From contig VBGS01000030.1 in NCBI GenBank assembly GCA_005889445.1, forward strand, positions 1 through 7,886: a stretch of DNA of 7,886 nt, written 5' to 3'. This document shows, in pieces, positions 1 to 5,410 of this stretch; the first letter of the stretch is position 1, and the number at the start of each line of letters is the position of its first letter. Made by a program: the position numbers and the translations under genes. The stretch is from Chloroflexota bacterium. Its GTDB lineage: Bacteria > Chloroflexota > Limnocylindria > P2-11E. The notes under the pieces were generated by a model. The model was not told the origin of the DNA. It ran no database searches and worked only from the letters and a program-made list of their open reading frames with translations.

Positions 1-311
1 ATCAGAGCGCGGGACATACCCCGGAGGAATGGCTGCGCCCCGATCTGAAGGAGCTCTTCCCCGAGATCGCGACGAGCGGCGGCCGAGGGGAGATCCTCAT
101 CGTCCCCGTCCAATTCCTTTCGGATCATCTCGAGGTCCTGTACGACCTCGATGTCGCGGCCGCCGCCGAGGCGCGTGCGGCGGGCCTCCGCTACCGACGG
201 ATCGCCATGCCGAACGTGCACCCGAGCTTCATCCGCGCACTCGCCGCGGTCGCCGCGTCCGCTACACCCGCTTTCGCGCGCGCCACATCTCCTCGGCCGG
301 CCACTTCTTAG
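1..311 (+). CDS. hemH: Ferrochelatase, C-terminal part (5' end outside window)
   Basis: Inserts iron into a porphyrin (protoporphyrin, or coproporphyrin III in the CpfC branch) near the end of heme synthesis. The reading frame is open from base 3, giving about 102 residues before a TAG at 309-311. It starts with QSAGHTPEEWLRPDL, close to the 'QSAG.TPE.WL.PD' segment of Bacillus ferrochelatase. VPVQFLSDHLEVLYDLD follows and is the family signature whose His-Leu-Glu lies at the metal site. Then comes MPNVHPSFIRALA, the usual C-terminal helix region. The last 20 or so residues (Ala/Pro/Thr/Ser-rich) are not conserved. The 3' end overlaps the convergent methyltransferase gene by 50 bp. Whether the substrate is proto- or coproporphyrin cannot be told from this fragment; similarity to the Bacillus type favours coproporphyrin. 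The family call is secure. Confidence 0.93.
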   Translation, partial: QSAGHTPEEWLRPDLKELFPEIATSGGRGEILIVPVQFLSDHLEVLYDLDVAAAAEARAAGLRYRRIAMPNVHPSFIRALAAVAASATPAFARATSPRPATS

Positions 312-1035
312 CCCAGTCCGCCGGCACGTACGAGTAGTGGGCGTGATCATCGGAGTCGTCCTTCGCGAAGATCTCGACCAGATCGATGACCTCGAAGTCA
401 GACGCACGCAGGATGCGGAAGAGGTCGCCGTGCCCCATCTGGAATTCGGTCTCGGGTGGATCGGTCCAGTCGATTCGCAGCAGTCCCCGCTGCGGTCGCT
501 GGAGGGACGTCGTCACCTTCCCCTCCTGCGGCATGCAGAGCACCGACAGCGTCGAGTTCCGCAGGAACACGAGCTCGCCGCCGGGCCGCAGCAGACGCGC
601 CGCCTCAGGGATCCACTTGCGAGGATCGCACCAGATCGAGGCGCCGTACTCGGAGACCGCAAGGTCGAAAGACGCCGACGGTAGGCCGGTCTGCTCGGCG
701 TTCGCCTCGACGAGCTCGAGGCCAAGGCCTGTCTGCTCATTCATGCGGCGTGCCGTCGCGAGCTGTGCCGGGGTCACGTCGACGCCGACGACGCGTCGGG
801 CGCCACGCTTCTTGAGCCACGCTCCGACGTACGCCGTCCCGCAACCGAGCTCGACGACGTCCTTCCCGCGCACGTCGGGCAGCACGTTGACCTCGCTCTC
901 GGGAGTGCTCCAGACGCCCCAGCTGATCTCGTCCTCGCTCCACGCGTGCTCGGCCCGGCGGTCGGTGTACTCGGCGTTCGCTTTCGTCCAGTGGTCGCGG
1001 TTGACCCGGACGTAGTCGGGCTCCGGGGCACTCAT
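262..1035 (-). CDS. Class I SAM-dependent methyltransferase
   Basis: A soluble protein of 257 residues with the standard Rossmann-fold methyltransferase motifs. Motif I is VVELGCGTAYVG (about 60-71), the glycine-rich SAM loop. The acidic end of strand 2 is VVGVDVT (82-88). ANAEQTGLPSASFDLAVSEYG (about 111-131) covers motif II and the region after it, and LLRPGGELVFL (148-158) is motif III. The C-terminal 100 residues, which would carry substrate specificity, match nothing I recognise. ATG 1035 is chosen because it lies 10 bp after the coxB stop; a further in-frame ATG at 1080 would intrude into coxB. No Shine-Dalgarno is visible, so translation may be coupled to coxB. The substrate is unknown. 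Position behind coxB suggests co-transcription but does not prove a role in oxidase or quinone biology. The 3' end overlaps the ferrochelatase gene tail to tail. Confidence 0.88.
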   Translation of the reverse strand: MSAPEPDYVRVNRDHWTKANAEYTDRRAEHAWSEDEISWGVWSTPESEVNVLPDVRGKDVVELGCGTAYVGAWLKKRGARRVVGVDVTPAQLATARRMNEQTGLGLELVEANAEQTGLPSASFDLAVSEYGASIWCDPRKWIPEAARLLRPGGELVFLRNSTLSVLCMPQEGKVTTSLQRPQRGLLRIDWTDPPETEFQMGHGDLFRILRASDFEVIDLVEIFAKDDSDDHAHYSYVPADWAKKWPAEEMWRARKRV

Positions 1036-1045
1036 CGGGAGCGCG

Positions 1046-2005
1046 TTATTTGAGCGTGAGCAGCCACTGGACGATGTCATTGATCTGCTGGTCCGACAGC
1101 GTCCCCTTGAACCTCGGCATGACGACGCCGGGCTTGATCGAAGGCGCGTCGCTCACCCACTTGGTGAGGTTCTCCTGATTGACCGGCGAAAGGACACCGG
1201 CGATGTTCGGCTTGCTCGCGATGTGCGTGAGCTCGGGGCCGACCTTGCCGGCGGCGGACGTTCCCTTGACGGTGTGGCAGCCGACGCACGCGCTCGCGAG
1301 GAACGTGTCGCGTCCGACCTTGGTGCGGGGATCGATCGCGCGGTTCGCGTCGTCGATCGCGCTCTTCGCCCACGTCGCGTAGTCGTTCTGGGCATGGGCG
1401 ACGACCGTGAGCAGCATGTCCGCGTGCCCGTCGCCGCAGAACTCGTAGCACTGCCCGCGGAACGTCCCGGGCTCATTGGCCTGGATCCAGAGGCTCGTCG
1501 TGTGGCCGGGGACGGCGTCCTTCTTCCCGCCGAGGTTGGGGACCCAGAACGAGTGGATGACGTCCTTTGAGGTGAGCTCGATCTTGATCTTCTGACCCGC
1601 CGGGATGTCGAGCTGCCCTCCGGCTTGCAGTGCGGTGCCGTCGCTGAGCTTGAACATTGGCTGGTCCGGATACGTGAAGGCCCACGACCACTGCTGGGCT
1701 TGCACACGAATGGTCATCGCGGCATTGGTGTCGACGTCGTTGATGAAGTTCAGCCGGTTCCACGACAGCACCGAGAACGAGATGACCATGACCGTGGGAA
1801 TCACCGTCCAGGTGAGCTCGAGCATGTTGTGCCCGTGGAACTGCTGCGCGACGTGTCCGGGCCGATCGCGGAAGCGGATACCCGCGTAGATGATCGCGCC
1901 GGCCACGATCGCGAGCACGATCATGGCGGCCACGAACATGATCCAGTAGAGGCCGACGATCTCTTGTGCTTCCGGCCCGCGCGGGTCGAGCGGCCACGGC
2001 CCCAT
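1046..2005 (-). CDS. coxB: Cytochrome c oxidase subunit II with fused cytochrome c domain (caa3 type)
   Basis: Accepts electrons at the outer membrane face through its own c-type heme and the binuclear CuA centre, and passes them to subunit I. The protein has 319 residues. Transmembrane helices are at about 18-43 and 62-82, followed by the aromatic patch QAQQWSWAFTYP (102-113). The CuA ligands are His151 (in VIHSFWVP), Cys186, Glu188, Cys190 (CYEFC), His194 and Met197. A cytochrome c domain follows, with heme motif CVGCH (240-244) and probable axial Met296 (VVMPRF). ATG 2005 is chosen because it sits 8 nt behind a TAGTCT -10 box and gives a normal N-terminus; extending the frame upstream would run through the divergent genes. 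The subunit I gene, usually adjacent, is not in the window. The methyltransferase gene follows after 10 bp. Confidence 0.95.
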   Translation of the reverse strand: MGPWPLDPRGPEAQEIVGLYWIMFVAAMIVLAIVAGAIIYAGIRFRDRPGHVAQQFHGHNMLELTWTVIPTVMVISFSVLSWNRLNFINDVDTNAAMTIRVQAQQWSWAFTYPDQPMFKLSDGTALQAGGQLDIPAGQKIKIELTSKDVIHSFWVPNLGGKKDAVPGHTTSLWIQANEPGTFRGQCYEFCGDGHADMLLTVVAHAQNDYATWAKSAIDDANRAIDPRTKVGRDTFLASACVGCHTVKGTSAAGKVGPELTHIASKPNIAGVLSPVNQENLTKWVSDAPSIKPGVVMPRFKGTLSDQQINDIVQWLLTLK

Positions 2006-2043
2006 CGCGACGAAGACTAGGGCGAGATTTCGACACGCGCCAA
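2006..2043 (-). promoter_or_regulatory. Predicted coxB promoter, leaderless
   Basis: On the minus strand, TTGGCG (2043-2038) and TAGTCT (2019-2014) are separated by 18 bp. The -10 box ends 8 nt before ATG 2005, so the transcript would begin at or very near the start codon. No Shine-Dalgarno is present, which agrees with a leaderless mRNA. The -35 matches TTGACA at 4 of 6 positions. Confidence 0.6.
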
Positions 2044-2061
2044 TCGCGGCGCTAGTCTTCG
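2011..2061. repeat. 10-bp perfect inverted repeat between divergent oxidase genes
   Basis: CGAAGACTAG (2011-2020) and CTAGTCTTCG (2052-2061) are perfect inverted copies separated by 31 bp. Each copy contains the -10 hexamer TAGTCT of the promoter reading outward, placed 7-8 nt before each start codon. The identity extends beyond the hexamer (10 of 10 bases), more than shared -10 function alone requires. Confidence 0.8.
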
Positions 2062-2065
2062 CCCG
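2030..2065 (+). promoter_or_regulatory. Predicted promoter for subunit IV-like gene and coxC, leaderless
   Basis: TCGACA (2030-2035; 5 of 6 match to TTGACA) and TAGTCT (2053-2058) are separated by 17 bp. The -10 box ends 7 nt before ATG 2066, again giving a leaderless start. The -35 elements of this promoter and the opposing coxB promoter are only 2 bp apart (2035 and 2038), so simultaneous polymerase binding would be constrained. Confidence 0.65.
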
Positions 2066-2293
2066 ATGTCCGCGCATCACGAAGAGGACCATCCGGTCCA
2101 TCTCCCACAGCCGAGCATCTCGCCCCCGATCCTGGCTCTGGGAGTCATGCTCATGGCCCTCGGGATCATCTTCGGGATCGCCCTCGTCGCGGTCGGGGCG
2201 CTTATCTTCGTCCTCGGGATCGCGACGTGGCTCATCGACGACGCGCGCGCGTATGTTCGCGCCGGAGACCCTACGAGCGGAGCGCACCACTAG
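2066..2293 (+). CDS. Small membrane protein, cytochrome c oxidase subunit IV-like
   Basis: A 75-residue protein with a His/Glu-rich N-terminus (HHEEDHPVHLPQPSISP, residues 4-20). A continuous hydrophobic stretch follows at about 21-57, long enough for a tight two-helix hairpin, and then a short polar tail (DDARAYVRAGDP). Small subunit IV proteins of bacterial aa3/caa3 oxidases often have a similar 'H.HLP.PS' N-terminus followed by hydrophobic helices, and they sit beside subunit III. This gene is 3 bp upstream of coxC and shares its promoter, which supports the role. The role would be structural or in assembly; no cofactor ligands are expected. The start is fixed by the -10 box 7 nt upstream. 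The assignment rests on context and N-terminal resemblance rather than on a strong motif. Confidence 0.72.
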   Translation: MSAHHEEDHPVHLPQPSISPPILALGVMLMALGIIFGIALVAVGALIFVLGIATWLIDDARAYVRAGDPTSGAHH

Positions 2294-2296
2294 CGG

Positions 2297-2965
2297 ATGA
2301 GGACGACCCTCGAGGACCGCACGGTCGTCCGCGGCCGGCGCATCGACCCGATCGACCGGCTTCCCACGAACGAGACCGGTCTGGAGTCGCAGCCGTCGCG
2401 CTTCAGCGCGGGGATGTGGGCCGTCATCCTGTTCATCTCGAGCGAGGCGTTCTTCTTCGGCGCGCTCTTCACCACGTACTTCTTCCTCCGCTCGCGCATT
2501 CCCGCGTGGGAGCCGATCTTCGGTGAAAAACCGAGCTGGACCGTCGACCCGATCGTGGGGATCGGCCTGCCAACCCTCAACACGATCGAGCTCCTCGTCT
2601 CGAGCGTGACCATGCAACTCGCGGTGAACGCGATCAAACGCGGCGACCGCAAGGGCCTCCGAAACTGGCTCGTCCCGACCCTCGTTCTGGGGGTGCTGTT
2701 CCTCGTCGGACAGGGCTACGAGTACACGCGGCTTGGTTTCTTACCGCGCGATGGGATCTTCGCCGGTGTGTTCTTCACGCTGACCGGCTTCCACGGCGCG
2801 CACGTGACCGGCGGCGTCATCTTCAACGCGATCTGCATGCTCCGCACGCTCAAGGGCCAGTTCAGCGCGCAGCGCCATCTGGCGGTCGAGGCGGCGTCGA
2901 TCTACTGGCACTTCGTCGACGTCGTCTGGATCGGCCTCTTCACGACGATCTACATCATTGGCTGA
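2297..2965 (+). CDS. coxC: Cytochrome c oxidase subunit III
   Basis: A core subunit of heme-copper oxidase with no redox cofactor, thought to stabilise proton uptake and turnover of subunit I. The protein has 222 residues and five predicted membrane helices (about 41-63, 88-110, 124-142, 155-181, 203-221), the short bacterial five-helix form. Family motifs are SSEAFFFGALFTTYFFLR (48-65, with Glu50), the NTIELL segment (95-100), GFHGAHVTGG (164-173, His166 and His169), Glu198, and YWHFVDVVWIGLFTTIY (203-219), which is the hallmark of the last helix. It starts 3 bp after the upstream small subunit gene with no clear Shine-Dalgarno, so it is probably translated by coupling. A 14-bp tandem duplication spans the stop codon. 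The SCO gene converges on it with 17 bp between the stops. Confidence 0.96.
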   Translation: MRTTLEDRTVVRGRRIDPIDRLPTNETGLESQPSRFSAGMWAVILFISSEAFFFGALFTTYFFLRSRIPAWEPIFGEKPSWTVDPIVGIGLPTLNTIELLVSSVTMQLAVNAIKRGDRKGLRNWLVPTLVLGVLFLVGQGYEYTRLGFLPRDGIFAGVFFTLTGFHGAHVTGGVIFNAICMLRTLKGQFSAQRHLAVEAASIYWHFVDVVWIGLFTTIYIIG

Positions 2966-2981
2966 GCATCATCGGCTGAGC
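2954..2981. repeat. 14-bp tandem duplication across the coxC stop codon
   Basis: ATCATTGGCTGAGC (2954-2967) is followed directly by ATCATCGGCTGAGC (2968-2981), 13 of 14 bases identical. The first copy contains the coxC TGA (2963-2965) and the second carries a silent spare TGA (2977-2979). It fills most of the coxC-SCO intergenic gap. It is not an inverted repeat and does not look like a terminator. Confidence 0.85.
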
Positions 2982-2982
2982 G

Positions 2983-3564
2983 CTACGACTCTCGCGCCAA
3001 TGCGCGCAGATCGCCGAGCAGATCCGTGCCCAGCGAGTCGGAGTGCAGCAGCACGCGCTCTCGTCCGTGCCTATCGATGAGATAGACGGCGTCGTTATGC
3101 CCCACGGTCACGGAGCTCGGTTGGACGCCGATCCCGTACGAGGCCCAGACCGGCGCGAGCTGGGCGCGGCCGCCGACCAGGTAATACCAGTTGCGCGAGA
3201 GGCCGTGGGCCGCGGAGAACTGCTGCGCCGCCTGCGGCGTGTCGCGCTCGGGATCGACGGACACCGCGATGAAGGTCACTTTGTCGACATCGCTCGCGAG
3301 CTTGTCCTGCGCGAGCTTGAACTGTGTCGCGGTGAGCGGACAGACATCGGGGCACGTCGTATAGAGGAACGTGAGCGCGACGATCTGCCCGCGCTGCGCG
3401 GAGAGCTCCAGCGTCCCGCCCGTGAGGCCGTCGGTCAGCGTGAAGTCAGGCGCCTCGGTCGAGCCGAGGTCGGTCCCGGCGAGCTTCGGCTGGCCGCACC
3501 CCATCATCATCAGCGCAAGTACGACGAGCGCGCGTCTCACCCGACCGAGGATATGCGCGATCAT
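2983..3564 (-). CDS. SCO1/SenC family copper chaperone lipoprotein
   Basis: A thioredoxin-fold protein that binds copper outside the membrane and helps metallate the CuA site of oxidase subunit II. The protein has 193 residues. A basic start (RVRR) and hydrophobic stretch lead to the lipobox LMMMGC, so Cys23 is the likely lipidated residue. The SCO copper motif is TTCPDVCP, with Cys71 and Cys75. The third ligand is His156 in VGHNDAVYLIDRHG, the 'H....YLID..G' element. AVSVDPERDTP (100-110) is also typical. All three copper ligands are present. On the minus strand GGAGG lies 10 nt before the ATG, a usable but slightly distant ribosome site. Placement beside coxB/coxC fits CuA assembly. The start is only 7 bp from that of the divergent EamA gene. 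Confidence 0.94.
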   Translation of the reverse strand: MIAHILGRVRRALVVLALMMMGCGQPKLAGTDLGSTEAPDFTLTDGLTGGTLELSAQRGQIVALTFLYTTCPDVCPLTATQFKLAQDKLASDVDKVTFIAVSVDPERDTPQAAQQFSAAHGLSRNWYYLVGGRAQLAPVWASYGIGVQPSSVTVGHNDAVYLIDRHGRERVLLHSDSLGTDLLGDLRALARES

Positions 3565-3571
3565 CGCGCGG

Positions 3572-4486
3572 ATGCCTCCGTACCGCGTCGTCGCGGGATA
3601 CGCGCTTCAGGTGCTCGTGTGGGGATCGACCTGGGCCGCGATCAAGATCGGAATCGAGGACGTCCCGCCGTTCGTCTTTGCGTTCGAGCGCGGCATCGCG
3701 GTGTCGATCGTGCTCACCGCGCTCGCGCTGCTCCTGCGACAGCGATTCCCCCGCGGGCGCGAACTCGCGGCCGCTGCGGTCGTGGGGATCTTCAACACCG
3801 GAACGAGCTGGGCGATCATTTTCTGGTCCGAGCAGTACGTCCCCAGCGGCATCGTCTCCGTGTTCGGCGCGACCGCGCCGGTCTGGACCGCGTTCCTCGC
3901 GCACTACCTCGTCGGCGGGGATCGTCTGTCGGCGCTGAAGCTGGGCGGACTCGCGCTGGGCTTGGTCGGCACGGCGGTGCTCGTCGGCGCGCCGGAGACG
4001 GCCGAAGGCGCGAATACGGTCATCGCAACGGCATTGCTCGCGCTGATGGCGGTCACGTGGGCGGTCGCGGCGATCCTGTCATCGCGGACGCTTGCCCGCA
4101 GCGCTCCCCTCGCGACGGTCGCGGCTGGGACGTGGGTCGGCTCGCTCGTCCTCGCGCCTTTCGCCGTGAGCCAGCTCGGCATGCCCATGCGCTGGTCGAC
4201 CGAGAGCCTTCTGGCGCTCGGCTATCTCGTGATCTTCGGCTCGTGCGTGGGACTCGTGCTCAACCTCTGGCTCTACCGAAAGCTGCGGCCCACCACCGCC
4301 TCGCTCACCCAGGTGCTCATTCCCGCCGAGGCGATCCTCATCGGGACGTTCTGGCTCGGCGAGCCGGTCAGCGGCCGTATGTTCGTCGGCGCGGCCCTTG
4401 TCGTGAGCGCGGTCATCCTGAACGCGGTCGCAGGCGGCGGCTCGCCGGCCGCGGGGGCCGCCGAGACTCCGGTCGCCGCTGGGTAG
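3572..4486 (+). CDS. EamA/DMT-family permease
   Basis: An inner-membrane transporter of the drug/metabolite superfamily, 304 residues, the usual size for two EamA repeats of five helices each. The N-terminal element LVWGSTWAAIKIGI (15-28) is the family start. The first repeat ends near residue 138 (LGLVGTAVLVGAP) and the second covers about 148-288. The second repeat closes with LIPAEAILIGTFWLGEP and the helix GAALVVSAVILN, both typical. ATG 3572 is chosen because it starts exactly at the first family motif; the frame is open further upstream but that part lies antisense to the SCO gene. Substrate cannot be predicted; members export amino acids, metabolites or drugs. A Pro/Ala/Gly-rich tail (about 288-304) is unconserved. 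Confidence 0.92.
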   Translation: MPPYRVVAGYALQVLVWGSTWAAIKIGIEDVPPFVFAFERGIAVSIVLTALALLLRQRFPRGRELAAAAVVGIFNTGTSWAIIFWSEQYVPSGIVSVFGATAPVWTAFLAHYLVGGDRLSALKLGGLALGLVGTAVLVGAPETAEGANTVIATALLALMAVTWAVAAILSSRTLARSAPLATVAAGTWVGSLVLAPFAVSQLGMPMRWSTESLLALGYLVIFGSCVGLVLNLWLYRKLRPTTASLTQVLIPAEAILIGTFWLGEPVSGRMFVGAALVVSAVILNAVAGGGSPAAGAAETPVAAG

Positions 4487-4498
4487 GGATCCGTCACA

Positions 4499-4516
4499 TA
4501 CGACACTGACGTAGTA
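4499..4516. promoter_or_regulatory. Predicted operator O1, overlapping a -10 box
   Basis: TACGAC-N6-GTAGTA, inside a longer dyad CACATAC (4495-4501) / GTATGTG (4514-4520). The sequence TAGTAT (4512-4517), a good -10 hexamer for the downstream operon, overlaps its right half. A protein bound here would block polymerase. No convincing -35 lies 16-18 bp upstream. Confidence 0.6.
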
Positions 4517-4529
4517 TGTGGAGCGAGTC

Positions 4530-4547
4530 TACGACTCGTCTGTCGTA
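4530..4547. promoter_or_regulatory. Predicted operator O2, matching O1
   Basis: TACGAC-N6-GTCGTA with perfect 7-bp arms CTACGAC (4529-4535) / GTCGTAG (4542-4548). The half-sites and spacing equal those of O1, and the two sites are offset by exactly 31 bp (about three helical turns). It lies between the presumed transcription start and the GTG at 4564. A second palindrome, CGAGTC-TAC-GACTCG (4524-4538), overlaps its left half. Confidence 0.6.
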
Positions 4548-4563
4548 GGTCGGGCGGTGCGAA

Positions 4564-4977
4564 GTGGCGATCGAAGACTGGGACCTCAATCTCTTCACGA
4601 GCGATCCGACGCTCTTCGAGCGCTCCAGCGACGACGACTACGAGCGTGCCGCGAACGCCCTGGAGCGGCTCGCGGACCCTCGGCGCCTCCGGCTCCTGCA
4701 CGCCCTCGCGGTCGGCGAAGAGACCGCGCAGCGAGCGGCGGTCTGGGCGGGACTCGATCAGGCCTACGCCGAGCGTGAGCTGGCGACGATGGCGCTCGCG
4801 GGGATGGTCGAGCGGCGTGAGGGACCGCGCGGACCGCTGTACCAGCCGCGTGACGGCCATTTCATCGTGCAGCTGCACGTCGCTCTCGCGCACGGCCGCG
4901 AGAGCTCGCGCGAGCGGCACCCGCAGCTGCTGCGGCGCCGCGCCGCCGGGAACGTCCGAGGCCGCCGCGCTGGATAA
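4564..4977 (+). CDS. ArsR-like winged-helix transcriptional regulator
   Basis: A 137-residue protein with a winged helix-turn-helix at about 27-110. ANALERLADPRRLRLLHALA (30-49) is the ArsR-type first helix ('LADPTRLRIL'). A degenerate second helix and recognition helix follow (AYAERELATMALAGMVERRE, 67-86), and then the wing (GPRGPLYQPRDGHF). The metal-binding ELCVC motif of ArsR is absent, and there are no cysteines, so it is not a classic metal sensor. GTG 4564 is the only possible start, because an in-frame TAG lies at 4546-4548 with no ATG between. The C-terminus is short, basic and poorly structured. blaI follows after 7 bp, so it is the first gene of a three-gene operon. It may bind the two dyads upstream (autoregulation), but the BlaI-type repressor is an equal candidate. 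Confidence 0.8.
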   Translation: MAIEDWDLNLFTSDPTLFERSSDDDYERAANALERLADPRRLRLLHALAVGEETAQRAAVWAGLDQAYAERELATMALAGMVERREGPRGPLYQPRDGHFIVQLHVALAHGRESSRERHPQLLRRRAAGNVRGRRAG

Positions 4978-4984
4978 TCGCGCC
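4973..4984 (+). promoter_or_regulatory. Possible internal -10 box for the BlaI-type gene
   Basis: GATAAT (4973-4978; 5 of 6 match to TATAAT) contains the stop codon of the ArsR-like gene and ends 6 nt before GTG 4985, the spacing expected for a leaderless start. No good -35 is visible 17-18 bp upstream, so this is a weak call. Confidence 0.35.
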
Positions 4985-5410
4985 GTGGGCAAACCGGACC
5001 TGCGGCGCCTGCGGCGGCCCGAGAAGGCGGAGGAGAAGTTCCTCGGGCCGCTGGAAGCCGACGTGATGGACCGGCTCTGGCGGCGCCGGTCCGCGACCGT
5101 TCGCGACATCGTCGAGGACCTCGGCCGCTCCCGGGAGCTCGCGTACACGACCGTCATGACGATCATGGTCCGGCTGCATGACAAGGGGCTTCTCGAGCGC
5201 GTCCGCGACGGCAAGACCTATGTCTACCGCCCGGCGTTCACCCGCGAGCAGCATCGCGCCCGGCTCTCGCGTGACCTCGCGCGCGGGCTCGTCGCCGAAT
5301 TCGGCGACGCCGCGCTCGCCGCCTTCACCGCCGAGCTCGACACGGTCGACGCCTCGCACCGCGCGACGCTCCGCAAGCTTGCCCAGCGAGGTGGCCGTGG
5401 CGCGCGCTGA
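4985..5410 (+). CDS. blaI: BlaI/MecI/CopY-family transcriptional repressor
   Basis: A dimeric winged-helix repressor that in studied systems is inactivated when its partner M56 protease is triggered. The protein has 141 residues. The N-terminal domain at about 18-85 carries FLGPLEADVMDRLW (19-32), ATVRDIVEDL (37-46) and LAYTTVMTIMVRLHDKGLLE (52-71), the recognition helix region. The wing is RVRDGKTYVYRP (72-83). All match the BlaI signature closely. The C-terminal half (86-141) is the dimerisation part and is variable; no cleavage site can be assigned. GTG 4985 gives the normal family length; the frame continues upstream but overlaps the ArsR-like gene. The M56 peptidase gene overlaps its 3' end, the standard blaI-blaR layout, so the pair almost certainly works together. 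Confidence 0.94.
   Translation: MGKPDLRRLRRPEKAEEKFLGPLEADVMDRLWRRRSATVRDIVEDLGRSRELAYTTVMTIMVRLHDKGLLERVRDGKTYVYRPAFTREQHRARLSRDLARGLVAEFGDAALAAFTAELDTVDASHRATLRKLAQRGGRGAR

Noticed and set aside
2006..2617. N-terminal extension of coxB
   Set aside because: The frame stays open but the added part is low-complexity charged sequence antisense to the subunit IV-like and coxC genes. The promoter and family N-terminus point to ATG 2005.
3043..4509. Plus-strand open frame of 488 codons
   Set aside because: It runs antisense to the SCO gene and out of frame through the EamA gene, and is Arg-rich with no motif.
4564..4977. Metal-sensing ArsR/SmtB regulator
   Set aside because: The fold signature fits ArsR, but the protein has no cysteine and no ELCVC motif, so metal sensing is not supported.
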